Assembly: GCF_900104945.1 (NCBI RefSeq)
Contig: NZ_LT629736.1
Location: 186,001-250,000 of the forward strand
Reading direction: 5' to 3'
From: Halopseudomonas xinjiangensis
GTDB taxonomy: Bacteria > Pseudomonadota > Gammaproteobacteria > Pseudomonadales > Pseudomonadaceae
Length of the DNA stretch: 64,000 nt
Shown piece after piece: positions 1 through 9,056 of the stretch. Position numbers and translations under genes: made by a program. Numbering within the stretch: position 1 is the stretch's first letter; every line of letters starts with the position of its first letter. Under the pieces are notes generated by a model. That model saw nothing but the letters and a program-made list of their open reading frames with translations. It had not been told where the DNA came from and did not search any database.

Positions 1-30
1 GCCCGCCTCGGCTTCCCGTGGCGGGCTTTG
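1..30. terminator. Hairpin downstream of the thiolase gene, cut by the window edge
   Basis: GCCCGCC at 1-7 pairs with GGCGGGC at 19-25, just beyond the thiolase stop at 43-45. On the minus strand this would be the thiolase terminator, but any T-run lies outside the window. On the plus strand the stem is followed only by TTT, so it could equally end a gene arriving from the left. Confidence 0.5.
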
Positions 31-42
31 GACCGAACGGCT

Positions 43-1224
43 TCAGACCAGTTCGATAGCTACTGCTGTCGCTTCACCGCCGCCAATGCACAGCGATGCG
101 ACGCCGCGCTTGCCACCAGTTTTCTGCAGGGCATTGATCAGCGTGACAATGATGCGCGAGCCGGTGGAGCCGACTGGGTGGCCCTGAGCGCAGGCACCGC
201 CGTAAATGTTGACCTTGGCGTGGTCGAGGCCGTGTTCGCGCATCGCCAACATAGTGACCATGGCGAAGGCTTCGTTAATTTCGAACAGGTCGACCTCGTC
301 CTTGCTCCAGCCGGTCTTGTCGAACAGGTTGGCCATGGCGCCAATCGGGGCCAGAGTGAACTCGCTCGGGTCCTGGCTCTGGGTCGCGTGCCCGACGATA
401 CGCGCCAGCGGCTTCAGGCCGCGGCGCTCGGCTTCGGCTGCGGTCATCAGCACCAGCGCGCTGGCACCGTCGGAAATCGAGCTGGCGTTGGCCGCGGTGA
501 CGGTACCGTCCTTGCGGAATGCTGGCTTGAGCCCGGAGATCTTGTCGATATTGGCGTTGTGCGGCTGTTCGTCGTCCTTGACCACGACTTCACCCTTGCG
601 GGTCTGCACGGTGACCGGAACGATCTCGCTTTCCAGCGAACCATTATCGATCGCCGCCTTGGCGCGCTTGAGTGATTCGATGGCGTAGGCATCCATCTCC
701 TCGCGGGTGATGCCGCTCTTGTCAGCGGTGTCCTGCGCAAATGAGCCCATCAGACGTCCGGTGCGGGCGTCCTCCAGGCCATCGAGGAACATATGGTCCT
801 TGATTTCGGCATGACCCATGCGCATGCCGCTACGCGCCTTTTCCATCAGATACGGGGCATTGGACATGCTTTCCATGCCGCCAGCGATCATGACCTGGTT
901 GGTGCCGGCCTTGAGCGCGTCATGGGCGAACATGACCGCCTTCATGCCCGAGCCGCACAGCTTGTTGATGGTGGTCGAGCCGGTGGAAGCGGGGAGGCCG
1001 GCATTCAGCGCGGCCTGCCGCGCAGGGCCTTGCTTGAGGCCGGCGGGCAGCACGCAACCCATGATGACTTCCTGTATATCCTGCGGTGCGATACCGGCGC
1101 GGGAGACAGCTTCGCGGATGGCCAGGGCGCCAAGATCGACTGCCGAAACGCTGGACAGGCTACCCTGGAAGCCACCCATCGGGGTGCGCACACCGCTAAC
1201 GATAACGACGTCGTTCTGAGACAT
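43..1224 (-). CDS. Acetyl-CoA C-acyltransferase (thiolase)
   Basis: This 393-residue protein is a full-length type II thiolase, the normal family length. It interconverts two acyl-CoAs with a 3-ketoacyl-CoA, in fatty-acid degradation or acetoacetyl-CoA formation. The acyl-enzyme nucleophile is Cys90 in LCGSGMKAV. The NEAFA motif, GGACAQGHPVGSTG with the active-site His, and the second catalytic Cys379 in CIGGGEATA are all present. The start has an AGGAG-like site (CAGGAGC). It is divergent from the acyl-CoA ligase, and a TATAAT-type -10 lies at 1285-1290 on the minus strand. Sequence cannot separate a biosynthetic AtoB/PhaA role from a BktB-like long-chain role. Confidence 0.93.
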   Translation of the reverse strand: MSQNDVVIVSGVRTPMGGFQGSLSSVSAVDLGALAIREAVSRAGIAPQDIQEVIMGCVLPAGLKQGPARQAALNAGLPASTGSTTINKLCGSGMKAVMFAHDALKAGTNQVMIAGGMESMSNAPYLMEKARSGMRMGHAEIKDHMFLDGLEDARTGRLMGSFAQDTADKSGITREEMDAYAIESLKRAKAAIDNGSLESEIVPVTVQTRKGEVVVKDDEQPHNANIDKISGLKPAFRKDGTVTAANASSISDGASALVLMTAAEAERRGLKPLARIVGHATQSQDPSEFTLAPIGAMANLFDKTGWSKDEVDLFEINEAFAMVTMLAMREHGLDHAKVNIYGGACAQGHPVGSTGSRIIVTLINALQKTGGKRGVASLCIGGGEATAVAIELV

Positions 1225-1326
1225 TTTTAGCTCCTGAAATGACCAAGTATGTATGTGAAGTCATCAAGCGACTTTATGCGCGAGATTATACGCTTAATAA
1301 GACGATGCTGGCCGAGTATGATCAGG

Positions 1327-1373
1327 TTCATACTTTGGAGTGATAGGTGGCCATTCTCCGGCTTGGCTATAGT
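1327..1373 (+). promoter_or_regulatory. Promoter with activator-type box upstream of the acyl-CoA ligase
   Basis: TTCATACTTTGGAGTGAT at 1327-1344 is followed by CTTGGCTATAGT at 1362-1373, whose TATAGT makes a good -10. Nothing resembling TTGACA lies at the -35 position. The same pair of elements, with one mismatch in 18 and an identical 12-mer, precedes the DUF1329 gene at 3268-3313. The box would be centred near -44, the usual place for a class II activator. The elements are seen in the sequence; their function is inferred. Confidence 0.6.
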
Positions 1374-1441
1374 GCTCTACATGGCGCGCCTCGATGCGCG
1401 ACCAACGACCCATACAATCCCAAGAAGATCAGGTCACACAT

Positions 1442-3124
1442 ATGCTCAATACGCGCGTTCTCCCGCCGAACGACTCGGCCCATTCCACGCCTTTGCTGAT
1501 CAAAAATCTGCTGTTGTCAGGCAAGCGCTACGAGCGCAGCCAGGAAATCGTCTACCGTGACATCAGCCGCTACGATTACGCCACCTTCAATCAGCGCATC
1601 TGCCGTGCCGCCAATGCGCTGAGCCGGGCAGGGGTCAAGCCGGGCCAGACGGTCGCGGTCATGGATTGGGACAGTCATCGCTATCTGGAAATGATGTTCG
1701 CCGTGCCGATGTTGGGCGCGGTTCTGCATACCATCAATATCCGCCTGTCGCCTGAGCAGATTCTCTACACCATGAACCACGCCGAAGACATCTTCGTGCT
1801 GGTCAACAGCGAGTTCGTACCGATCTACAAGGCCATCGAAGGCCAGCTGACCACAGTCGAGAAAACCATCCTGCTGACCGATGGCGACGAAAAGACCGCG
1901 GATCTGCCGGGACTGGTCGGCGAATACGAGCAACTGCTCGCGGCCGAAGAGCCGGAGTACGAGTTCGCGGAATTCGATGAGAACTCGGTCGCCACCACCT
2001 TCTACACCACCGGCACCACGGGCAACCCCAAGGGCGTGTACTTCACCCATCGTCAGCTGGTGCTGCACACCATGACCCAGGCGGGGGTCCTCGGTGGGCT
2101 GGACAGCGTGCGCATGCTTGGCAATCGTGATGTGTACATGCCGATTACGCCGATGTTCCACGTTCACGCCTGGGGAATTCCGTATACCGCTACGCTGCTC
2201 GGCGTGAAGCAGGTCTACCCGGGCCGCTATGACCCGGAGTTACTGGTGGAGCTGATCAAGCGCGAGAAGGTCACCTTCTCCCACTGCGTGCCGACGATTC
2301 TGCAGATGGTGCTCAATACGCCCAGCGCCAAAGGTCACGACTTCGGTGGCATGAAGGTGATCATTGGCGGCAGCGCGCTGAACCGCGGTTTGTACGAAGC
2401 GGCCAAGAGCAAGGGTATGCATCTGTCCGCGGCCTACGGCATGTCCGAAACCTGCCCACTGATCTCCAATGGCTACGTCAATCTGGAAATCGAGGCGGGT
2501 AGTGAGGACGAGCGCGCCACCTACAAGATCAAGGCCGGCGTACCGGTACCCCTGGTCGAAGCGCGGCTGATGAACGCCAAAGGCGAGTTCCTCCCCCACG
2601 ATGGCAAGACCCAGGGCGAACTGGTACTGCGCGCACCCTGGCTGACGCAGGGTTATTACCGCGAGCCGGAGAAGAGCGATGAACTATGGGCACACGGCTG
2701 GATGCATACCGGTGACGTCGCGGCGATCGACTCCATGGGCTTCATCGAGATTCGTGACCGCATCAAGGATGTGATCAAGACCGGCGGAGAGTGGATTTCC
2801 TCGCTGGAGCTGGAAGATCTGATCAGTACCAGTCCGGCAGTGAAGGAAGTCGCCGTGGTGGGTGTGCCTGATCCTCAGTGGGACGAGCGTCCGTTTGCTC
2901 TCATCGTGGCCTGTGAAGGTTACGAAATGGATGCTAAGACCCTGCGCGATCATCTCAAGCCGTTCGTCGACGAAGGTCGGATCAACAAGTGGGCCATACC
3001 CACCCAAATCGCCAGTGTTACCGAAATACCCAAAACCAGCGTAGGCAAGCTCGACAAGAAGCGCATTCGCACCGAAATTGCCGAGTGGCAAGAGGCGCAA
3101 GCCCCCTTCCTGTCTACGTTATAG
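1442..3124 (+). CDS. AlkK-type fatty acyl-CoA ligase (AMP-forming)
   Basis: This 560-residue AMP-dependent synthetase should activate a medium- or long-chain fatty acid with ATP and CoA. The P-loop-like YTTGTTGNPKG motif, AYGMSETCP, the hinge region around HTGDVAAID and IRDRIKDVIKTGGEWIS, and the C-terminal catalytic Lys in PKTSVGKLDKKR are all present. Overall resemblance is to AlkK-type medium-chain ligases rather than FadD. I place the start at the ATG at 1442, since the upstream in-frame codons from 1394 lie in the leader of the promoter described separately. It neighbours a divergent thiolase and the DUF1329 gene, which fits acyl-chain catabolism. Substrate chain length is not determinable. 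Confidence 0.9.
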   Translation: MLNTRVLPPNDSAHSTPLLIKNLLLSGKRYERSQEIVYRDISRYDYATFNQRICRAANALSRAGVKPGQTVAVMDWDSHRYLEMMFAVPMLGAVLHTINIRLSPEQILYTMNHAEDIFVLVNSEFVPIYKAIEGQLTTVEKTILLTDGDEKTADLPGLVGEYEQLLAAEEPEYEFAEFDENSVATTFYTTGTTGNPKGVYFTHRQLVLHTMTQAGVLGGLDSVRMLGNRDVYMPITPMFHVHAWGIPYTATLLGVKQVYPGRYDPELLVELIKREKVTFSHCVPTILQMVLNTPSAKGHDFGGMKVIIGGSALNRGLYEAAKSKGMHLSAAYGMSETCPLISNGYVNLEIEAGSEDERATYKIKAGVPVPLVEARLMNAKGEFLPHDGKTQGELVLRAPWLTQGYYREPEKSDELWAHGWMHTGDVAAIDSMGFIEIRDRIKDVIKTGGEWISSLELEDLISTSPAVKEVAVVGVPDPQWDERPFALIVACEGYEMDAKTLRDHLKPFVDEGRINKWAIPTQIASVTEIPKTSVGKLDKKRIRTEIAEWQEAQAPFLSTL

Positions 3125-3179
3125 CGCGTCCGGCCCACTCTGATGCCGCGGTAACACTTGCGGCTATGCGGTAGCTCAA

Positions 3180-3222
3180 ACACAGCGAGCTGGCGATGAT
3201 ATCGCCGGCTCGCTGTGTTTTT
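3180..3222 (+). terminator. Rho-independent terminator of the acyl-CoA ligase gene
   Basis: ACACAGCGAGC at 3180-3190 pairs with GCTCGCTGTGT at 3208-3218, with an inner GGCGAT/ATCGCC stem, and is followed by TTTT. It separates the ligase from the DUF1329 promoter, so the two genes are separate transcription units. Confidence 0.9.
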
Positions 3223-3267
3223 GGCGGCAGCGTTTTGGCGGTGCAACACTTCCTCGCTTTGACTCAA

Positions 3268-3313
3268 TTCATACTTTGGACTGATCACGCCCGGCATGGC
3301 GCTTGGCTATAGT
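3268..3313 (+). promoter_or_regulatory. Second copy of the activator-type promoter, upstream of the DUF1329 gene
   Basis: TTCATACTTTGGACTGAT at 3268-3285 and CTTGGCTATAGT at 3302-3313 repeat the acyl-CoA ligase promoter. Start-to-start spacing is 34 bp here against 35 bp there. The core is a small dyad, ACT-TTGG-AGT/ACT. No -35 hexamer is visible. Confidence 0.6.
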
Positions 3314-3412
3314 TCGCGACCGAATCAGGGCTGTCTTGCGTGACGCGACGGCCGCTGCATCGTCCATTGCCTGGACGTTCTGTCCCGGCCCCAAGCAAAG
3401 CAGAGCAAAACC

Positions 3413-4771
3413 ATGAAGCCAATTCTTCTATCTTCGGCTGTTCTGACATGGGCCCTGGCGGCCGGTGTAGCGAACGCGGCCGTTTCCGAGCAGCAAGCCG
3501 CTGAACTCGGCAAGAGCCTGACTCCGATCGGCGCTGAAAAAGCCGGCAATGCCTCCGGCACCATCCCCGAGTGGACTGGCGGTCTGGCCAAGGATGCCGG
3601 CCCCGTGCAGAACGGGTTCATGACCAACCCCTATGCCGATGACAAGCCGCAGTTCGTCATCACTGCAGCCAACTATGAGCAGTACGCCGAGCAGCTGACT
3701 CCCGGCCAGATCGCGATGTTCAAGCGCTATCCGGACAGCTACAAGATGCCGGTTTACCCGACTCGCCGTAGCGTAGCCCTGCCTGACGACGTCAATGCAG
3801 CGACCCGTCACAACGCAGTCAACACCCGCCTGGTTCAGGGTGGCAACGGGCTGGAAAACTACAAGCTGGCGAATGCCTTCCCGATTCCGCAGGACGGCCT
3901 GGAAGTGATCTGGAACCAGATCACCCGTTACCGCGGCCACTCCATGGAGCGCGTGCTGACTCAGGCGACCCCGCAGACCAACGGCAACTTCACCATCGTC
4001 CGCTTCAATGAGCAGTACGTGGTGCCGCAGGCGCTGACCGACTACGATGCGGAGCGCATGGGTAACATCCTCTACTACTTCAAGCAGCAGGTGACCGACC
4101 CGGGTCGTCTGGCCGGCAACGTATTGCTGGTTCACGAGACCATCAACCAGGTCGAAACGCCGCGCATGGCATGGATCTACAATGCTGGTCAGCGCCGTGT
4201 TCGCCGTGCACCGCAGGTGTCCTACGACGGTCCAGGTACCGCGGCCGATGGCTTGCGCACTTCCGACAACCTCGACATGTACAACGGCGCCCCGGATCGT
4301 TACGACTGGGAGCTGGTCGGCAAGAAGGAAGTGTTCATCCCGTACAACAGCTACGAGCTGGAATCGCCGGAGCACAAGTACACCGACGTGATCAAGGCCG
4401 GCCATATCAATCAGGACCTGACCCGCTACGAGCTGCACCGCGTGTGGGAACTGAAGGCCAAGGTCAAGCCTGACCAGCGCCACATCTATGCCCAGCGCCA
4501 TGTGTTCATCGACGAGGACTCCTGGCAGGCTGCGCACATCGACCATTACGATGGTCGTGGCGAGCTCTGGCGCGTAGCCGAAGCGCATGCGCTGCATCGT
4601 TACAATGCGCAGGTTCCGGGCTATGCACTGGAGACCCTGTATGACCTGGTCGCCGGTCGTTACCTGGCCATGGGCATGTACAACGAAGAAAGCCGTGGCT
4701 ACAACTACGACTACAAGGCCAGCTCTAACGAGTTCACTCCAGCCGCGTTGCGTCAGTCCGGCGTACGCTGA
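3413..4771 (+). CDS. DUF1329 domain-containing exported protein
   Basis: This 452-residue protein begins with a Sec signal peptide (MKPILLSSAVLTWALAAGVANA), then a mature domain typical of DUF1329: a TPIGAEKAGNASGTIPEWTGG opening, a tyrosine- and asparagine-rich middle, and a conserved end around SRGYNYDYKAS. DUF1329 proteins are outer-membrane or periplasmic proteins of unknown biochemistry, often encoded beside DUF1302 proteins, lipases or fatty-acid genes. No DUF1302 gene is present here. The promoter box shared with the acyl-CoA ligase gene suggests a role in uptake or handling of a lipid-like substrate, which is inference. A terminator follows at 4786. Confidence 0.88.
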   Translation: MKPILLSSAVLTWALAAGVANAAVSEQQAAELGKSLTPIGAEKAGNASGTIPEWTGGLAKDAGPVQNGFMTNPYADDKPQFVITAANYEQYAEQLTPGQIAMFKRYPDSYKMPVYPTRRSVALPDDVNAATRHNAVNTRLVQGGNGLENYKLANAFPIPQDGLEVIWNQITRYRGHSMERVLTQATPQTNGNFTIVRFNEQYVVPQALTDYDAERMGNILYYFKQQVTDPGRLAGNVLLVHETINQVETPRMAWIYNAGQRRVRRAPQVSYDGPGTAADGLRTSDNLDMYNGAPDRYDWELVGKKEVFIPYNSYELESPEHKYTDVIKAGHINQDLTRYELHRVWELKAKVKPDQRHIYAQRHVFIDEDSWQAAHIDHYDGRGELWRVAEAHALHRYNAQVPGYALETLYDLVAGRYLAMGMYNEESRGYNYDYKASSNEFTPAALRQSGVR

Positions 4772-4785
4772 TCTAGCCTGGTCAG

Positions 4786-4817
4786 AACCCCGCCCGCATC
4801 ATGCCGGCGGGGTTTTG
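4786..4817 (+). terminator. Rho-independent terminator after the DUF1329 gene
   Basis: AACCCCGCC at 4786-4794 pairs with GGCGGGGTT at 4806-4814, followed by a short T-run. Confidence 0.85.
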
Positions 4818-4878
4818 TCGTGTCAGTCTGTTACAAAACGATATAACCGCAGCGTGCCGCAGTGGATAAACTGCCGGC

Positions 4879-7614
4879 ATGGCCTCACCGATTCCGCTCT
4901 ATCCGGGCAAGAGTTTCCGCCCGCCGCTCCCTGCGGACCATTTGCCACGCCCGCGTCTTGTCCAGCTTCTGGGCGATTCCGCTTTGCGCCGACTGATTCT
5001 GATCAGCGCCCCGGCCGGCTTCGGCAAAAGTACCCTTGCGGCGGAATACTGCGAGCAATTGCCCGATCGCTGGCGCTCGGTATGGCTGGCACTCGACCCG
5101 CGCGATGCCAGTGCCGGGCAGTTTCTTCGCACCCTGATCAGCGGGCTGCAGAGCGTTCTTCCGCGCCTCGGTGAGCAACAGCTGACGTTGCTTGAGCAAA
5201 CCCATAGCCAGCAACCCCTGGATCTGGAGTCAGTGACCCGGGCATTGTTAGCCAGCTTGGCCGAGCGCTGCGAAGCGACTGGTCGCAACGCTCCCGAGCG
5301 TGTGGTGCTGGTACTCGATGATTATCACCTGGTGCAGAGCCAGCAATGCGACCGCCTGTGTGCGCTACTACTCGAGGGCTTGCCCGGCTCTTTCCAGTTG
5401 ATGCTGACCAGTCGCAAGAAGCCTGGCTGGCACCTGGCCCGGCTGCGTCTGGGCAATCAGGTACTCGAACTGGGCGAGGACCATCTGCGTCTGGGCAACG
5501 AGTCCGCGGCAGAATTTCTCCGGCGTGCTGGCGTCACCGAGCCGGACCCGGAATGGGCGAGGCACATCCTGCAACGCAACGAGGGCTGGTTCGCCGGCTT
5601 GCGCCTGATGGCAATAGCCGCCGAGCAGGCGGCGGGGGCACTGCGGCCCTTGACCTTGCCCAAGACTCCGGGCCCCTTGATCAACGAGTATTTGCTGGAA
5701 GAGGTGGTGCTACGCCAGCCCCAGCAAGTGCAGACTTTTCTGCAGGATGCCGCCTGGCTCGACCGGTTCAGTGCGGAGCTGTGCGACAGCGTTCGGGACA
5801 GTGAAGACAGCGCGGCGATTCTCGAACATCTGGCCAGCCACAGAGTCTTCCTGGTGCCGCTCGACCCGGAAGGTCACTGGTACCGGTTCCATCATCTGTT
5901 TTCAGACGTGCTGCGTAACCGTGGTGCGGCGGCCGACCCGAAACGGCAGTTGCGGATTCATCGGCGAGCGTGCCAATGGTTTGCTGCGCAGGGCCTGATC
6001 GCCGAGGCCATCGAGCATGCGCTGGCCGCCGAGCGGCCGGACGAAGCAGCAAGCCTGGTGCAGGCCTTGCCGCTTGATCAACTGCTGGCCGAGCAGCCTG
6101 TAGCCAAGCTGCTGCGCTGGAAAGCCGAGCTGCCGACGGTGCTGCAGGCGAGTTCCGAGCGGTTGGTGCTGGTGCATGCGTGGACGCTGGCGCTGGCATG
6201 CCAACTGGAGGATGCCGAGCTGATGCTTGATCGTCTGAGTGCGTTTCTGCCGCAGCCGGACGCCCATCGTCAGGAACAGCTGCTCGCACTGGCTCTGACC
6301 TTGAAGGGCTACCTGGCGCGGCAAGCCGGGAAGCTGGAGGAGGCGTTCAGCTGTCTTGGGCAGGCGCTCGACAGCCTGACCGACGACGCATCGGGTAGCC
6401 GGTTGATCGCGATGCTCACACTCGCCGAAATTGACCTGGCGGAGCGGCGCATCGACGATGCGCGTGGCCGGGTGCGTGATGCTATTGCCCTGGCGCAGCG
6501 CACCGGTAGTCCGTTGTTCGAGGCTCAAGCGCAACTCATGCGGGCGCGTCTGCAACAGGCGCGTGGACTGGTGGAGCGTGCCCGGGGAACGGTGCAGGCT
6601 CAGCTCGCCCTGATCGATGCGGGCGATCATGCCGAGGATCTGTCGATCCGTGCGCGACTGACCATGTATGAAGGCTACCTGGCCGGTCTGCAGGGCGAGC
6701 GGGAGCAGGCGCTGGCGACACTGGATGTCGGGATAGCCGAAGCGCGGCGCTGCCGGGATATTCACGTGCTGCTGGGTTACTGCATGAAGGCCAGCCTGCT
6801 CGGTAGGCAGCGCGACACGCTTGGCGAGGGCTTTGACACGCTGACCGAGGCCGAACGCCTGATGCACATGTGGGACATACCTCCGGTGCTGCATCTCGGC
6901 TGGCTTACCGTCCTCAAATGCGACCTGTGGATGAGCACCGACAGGCGCGAGCTCGCCGATCAATGGCTGCCCCGGCTGCGCCAGACCTACTGCGGCCCGG
7001 CGCCGGCCGCTCCTCCACCGTTCTACCACGCTCTGGCTGCCTATATCGAACTGGTCAATGCTCGGCTGCTCTGGCTGCGTGGAGACCAAGCCGGCTGTGA
7101 GCATGCGCTGCGGGCTCTCCTGGCTACGCTGCAGCGTGCCGGAGAGGGCTTGCAGCTGATCATCGTCCAGGTGCATCTGGCCAGGTTGCTGTTCCACACC
7201 AACCGTGAGGTGGAGGCGGGCGCACTTCTGCGTGCCGCGCTGGACATGGCTGCGGCGCAACGCATCGTCGATCCATTCCTGTCGCTGGTTCGACAGAGCC
7301 CGCCCGGTCTGCATAGCGCTCTCGCCGATGCTCCGGCCAGCACCTTGCGAGACGATTTGCTGGCGATGCTTCCGGCGATTGCGGGCCCGACTGGCAAGCC
7401 CGTCGCCGCAACCCTGCGTGAACCGCTCAGCACCCGGGAGCTGGATGTGCTGCGCTGCATCGCGCAGGGCTACTCCAATCAGCAGATAAGCGAGGCGCTG
7501 TACATTTCGCTGCATACGGTGAAAAGCCATGCCCGGCGCATCAATAACAAGCTCGGGGTGGCTCGCCGCACCCAGGCTGTGGCTCAAGCGAAGGCGCTGG
7601 GTCTGCTTGGCTAG
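4879..7614 (+). CDS. MalT-like LuxR-family transcriptional regulator (ATP-binding)
   Basis: This large 911-residue regulator has the MalT/LAL architecture. An N-terminal STAND-type NTPase carries Walker A APAGFGKST (residues 44-52) and a Walker B-like VLVLDDYH near residue 145. A helical TPR-like sensor region follows, and a C-terminal LuxR helix-turn-helix occupies roughly residues 850-911 (LSTRELDVLRCIAQGYSNQQ, then SLHTVKSHARRINNKLGV). Such proteins are ATP-dependent, inducer-responsive activators. It lies just downstream of the acyl-CoA ligase and DUF1329 genes with the shared promoter box, so it is the obvious candidate activator, though that is inference from position. The ligand is unknown. 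It has its own start region after a terminator. Confidence 0.9.
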   Translation: MASPIPLYPGKSFRPPLPADHLPRPRLVQLLGDSALRRLILISAPAGFGKSTLAAEYCEQLPDRWRSVWLALDPRDASAGQFLRTLISGLQSVLPRLGEQQLTLLEQTHSQQPLDLESVTRALLASLAERCEATGRNAPERVVLVLDDYHLVQSQQCDRLCALLLEGLPGSFQLMLTSRKKPGWHLARLRLGNQVLELGEDHLRLGNESAAEFLRRAGVTEPDPEWARHILQRNEGWFAGLRLMAIAAEQAAGALRPLTLPKTPGPLINEYLLEEVVLRQPQQVQTFLQDAAWLDRFSAELCDSVRDSEDSAAILEHLASHRVFLVPLDPEGHWYRFHHLFSDVLRNRGAAADPKRQLRIHRRACQWFAAQGLIAEAIEHALAAERPDEAASLVQALPLDQLLAEQPVAKLLRWKAELPTVLQASSERLVLVHAWTLALACQLEDAELMLDRLSAFLPQPDAHRQEQLLALALTLKGYLARQAGKLEEAFSCLGQALDSLTDDASGSRLIAMLTLAEIDLAERRIDDARGRVRDAIALAQRTGSPLFEAQAQLMRARLQQARGLVERARGTVQAQLALIDAGDHAEDLSIRARLTMYEGYLAGLQGEREQALATLDVGIAEARRCRDIHVLLGYCMKASLLGRQRDTLGEGFDTLTEAERLMHMWDIPPVLHLGWLTVLKCDLWMSTDRRELADQWLPRLRQTYCGPAPAAPPPFYHALAAYIELVNARLLWLRGDQAGCEHALRALLATLQRAGEGLQLIIVQVHLARLLFHTNREVEAGALLRAALDMAAAQRIVDPFLSLVRQSPPGLHSALADAPASTLRDDLLAMLPAIAGPTGKPVAATLREPLSTRELDVLRCIAQGYSNQQISEALYISLHTVKSHARRINNKLGVARRTQAVAQAKALGLLG

Positions 7615-7658
7615 CAAAATGCGCTAATCTCCCGGGTACTGCCTACAAGGAGTCGCGC

Positions 7659-8924
7659 ATGCCCAGCCTCAATCAACAGATTCTTATTGCCGCCTGTCTT
7701 GGCTTGCTCATCGGCTGGCTGGTGGGCGCCATGCCGGACGAAGCTGCCGCGCGCACCTCAGTGCTCTATGCCAGCACCCTGGTCGGCAGCGTTTTCATCG
7801 GACTTTTGAAGATGATTCTGGTGCCGCTGATCTTCACCTCGATCGCCGTGGGTGTCGCGAATCTGCAGGCGCATCATCAGGTTCACCGCGTGTGGGTCAC
7901 GACACTGGTGTATTTCATCGGCACGTTGGCGCTGGCCATGCTGGTAGCCTTGATCGCGGCGAACCTGTTCAAGCCGGGAGCAGGGCTGTCTCTGACGCTG
8001 TTCGAAGACGCGATGTCGACTTTCGAGGCGCGCCAGCTCACCTTGCCTGAGTTCTTCCAGCACTTCTTCGCCAATCTTTTCCAGAATCCTTTTACCGCTT
8101 TCGCCAATAACAGCATTCTCTCGATCGTGGTTTTCGCGATCTTTCTCGGTGTGGCGCTGGTGGCGGGTGGGGCGCGTTACGGCAATATCCTCAAGGTACT
8201 GCAGGAGTTCCTCGAGCTGCTGATGCGCATAGTCGGCTGGATCATGCGCCTGGCACCGCTGGGCATCCTGGCGCTGTTGATCCGGCTGGTCGCCGAGCAG
8301 GACGCAAGTCTGCTTACTGCCGTGCTCGGCTTCATCGTCCTGGTGTTCGCCACCACCCTGTTTCATGGCATCGTCGTGCTGCCCGGCATCCTCTGGATCG
8401 TCACCCGCAAATCGCCGTTGTGGTTCTGGCGCGGTTCGCGCGAGGCGATCATCACCGCCTTCGCTACCAGCTCCAGCGCGGCGACACTGCCGATATCGAT
8501 GCGCTGCGCCGAGGAAAATCTTCAGGTCCAACGCGGCGTCGCCGGGTTCGTGTTGCCGCTCGGTGCGACCATGAACATGGATGGCACTGCCTTGTATGAA
8601 GCCGCCGCCGCACTGTTCGTCGCCAATCTGATGGGCATCGAGCTGAGCTTCGCCCAGCAGATGGTGGTGTTCTTCACTGCGATGGTGGCGTCCACCGGCG
8701 CACCGGGTATCCCCAGCGCGGGGATGGTGACCATGGTGATGGTGTTGCAGGCGGTTGGACTGCCTGCCGAAGCCATCGCCATCCTGCTGCCAATCGACCG
8801 GTTACTGGATACGGTGCGTACTGCGGTCAACGTGGAAGGTGATATCGTCGGCAGCGTGGTGGTGCAGCAGTTGGCCGGTGTGCCCGAGCAGGCCGAGGAT
8901 CTCGCTGAGGTACAGCGTGCCTGA
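7659..8924 (+). CDS. Dicarboxylate/amino-acid:cation symporter (DAACS family)
   Basis: This 421-residue inner-membrane protein has the hydrophobic pattern of the GltP/GltPh fold. The serine-rich re-entrant hairpin SSSAATLPISM and the diagnostic NMDGTALYE motif of helix 7 are present, followed by TGAPGIPSAGMV of hairpin 2 and the IDRLLDTVRTAVNVEGD helix. These residues bind Na+/H+ and the acidic substrate in the family. A good ribosome-binding site (AAGGAG) precedes the ATG. It starts 44 bp after the regulator gene, so co-transcription is possible. Whether it carries glutamate/aspartate, C4-dicarboxylates or another acid cannot be told. Confidence 0.93.
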   Translation: MPSLNQQILIAACLGLLIGWLVGAMPDEAAARTSVLYASTLVGSVFIGLLKMILVPLIFTSIAVGVANLQAHHQVHRVWVTTLVYFIGTLALAMLVALIAANLFKPGAGLSLTLFEDAMSTFEARQLTLPEFFQHFFANLFQNPFTAFANNSILSIVVFAIFLGVALVAGGARYGNILKVLQEFLELLMRIVGWIMRLAPLGILALLIRLVAEQDASLLTAVLGFIVLVFATTLFHGIVVLPGILWIVTRKSPLWFWRGSREAIITAFATSSSAATLPISMRCAEENLQVQRGVAGFVLPLGATMNMDGTALYEAAAALFVANLMGIELSFAQQMVVFFTAMVASTGAPGIPSAGMVTMVMVLQAVGLPAEAIAILLPIDRLLDTVRTAVNVEGDIVGSVVVQQLAGVPEQAEDLAEVQRA

Positions 8925-9056
8925 AAGATGCTGCGGGCTTGTCGCGGAGCCGGGATAAAAGGCCTGGCATCGTCCCGAACCTGATGCGCTGGTGTTTCTG
9001 GCTGGCCCTTGGCATCCTTGCAGCCGCTTGGCTCGATAGACGCATCAGGAGAATTC

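Noticed and set aside
4818-4878. A third copy of the ligase/DUF1329 promoter box before the MalT-like gene
   Set aside because: No match to the 18-bp box or to CTTGGCTATAGT is present, so the regulator does not appear to share the promoter.
3428-7617. Long open frames opposite the DUF1329 gene (389 codons) and the MalT-like gene (571 codons)
   Set aside because: They lie wholly antisense to genes with clear family motifs, show no recognisable domain, and are expected from high-GC codon bias.
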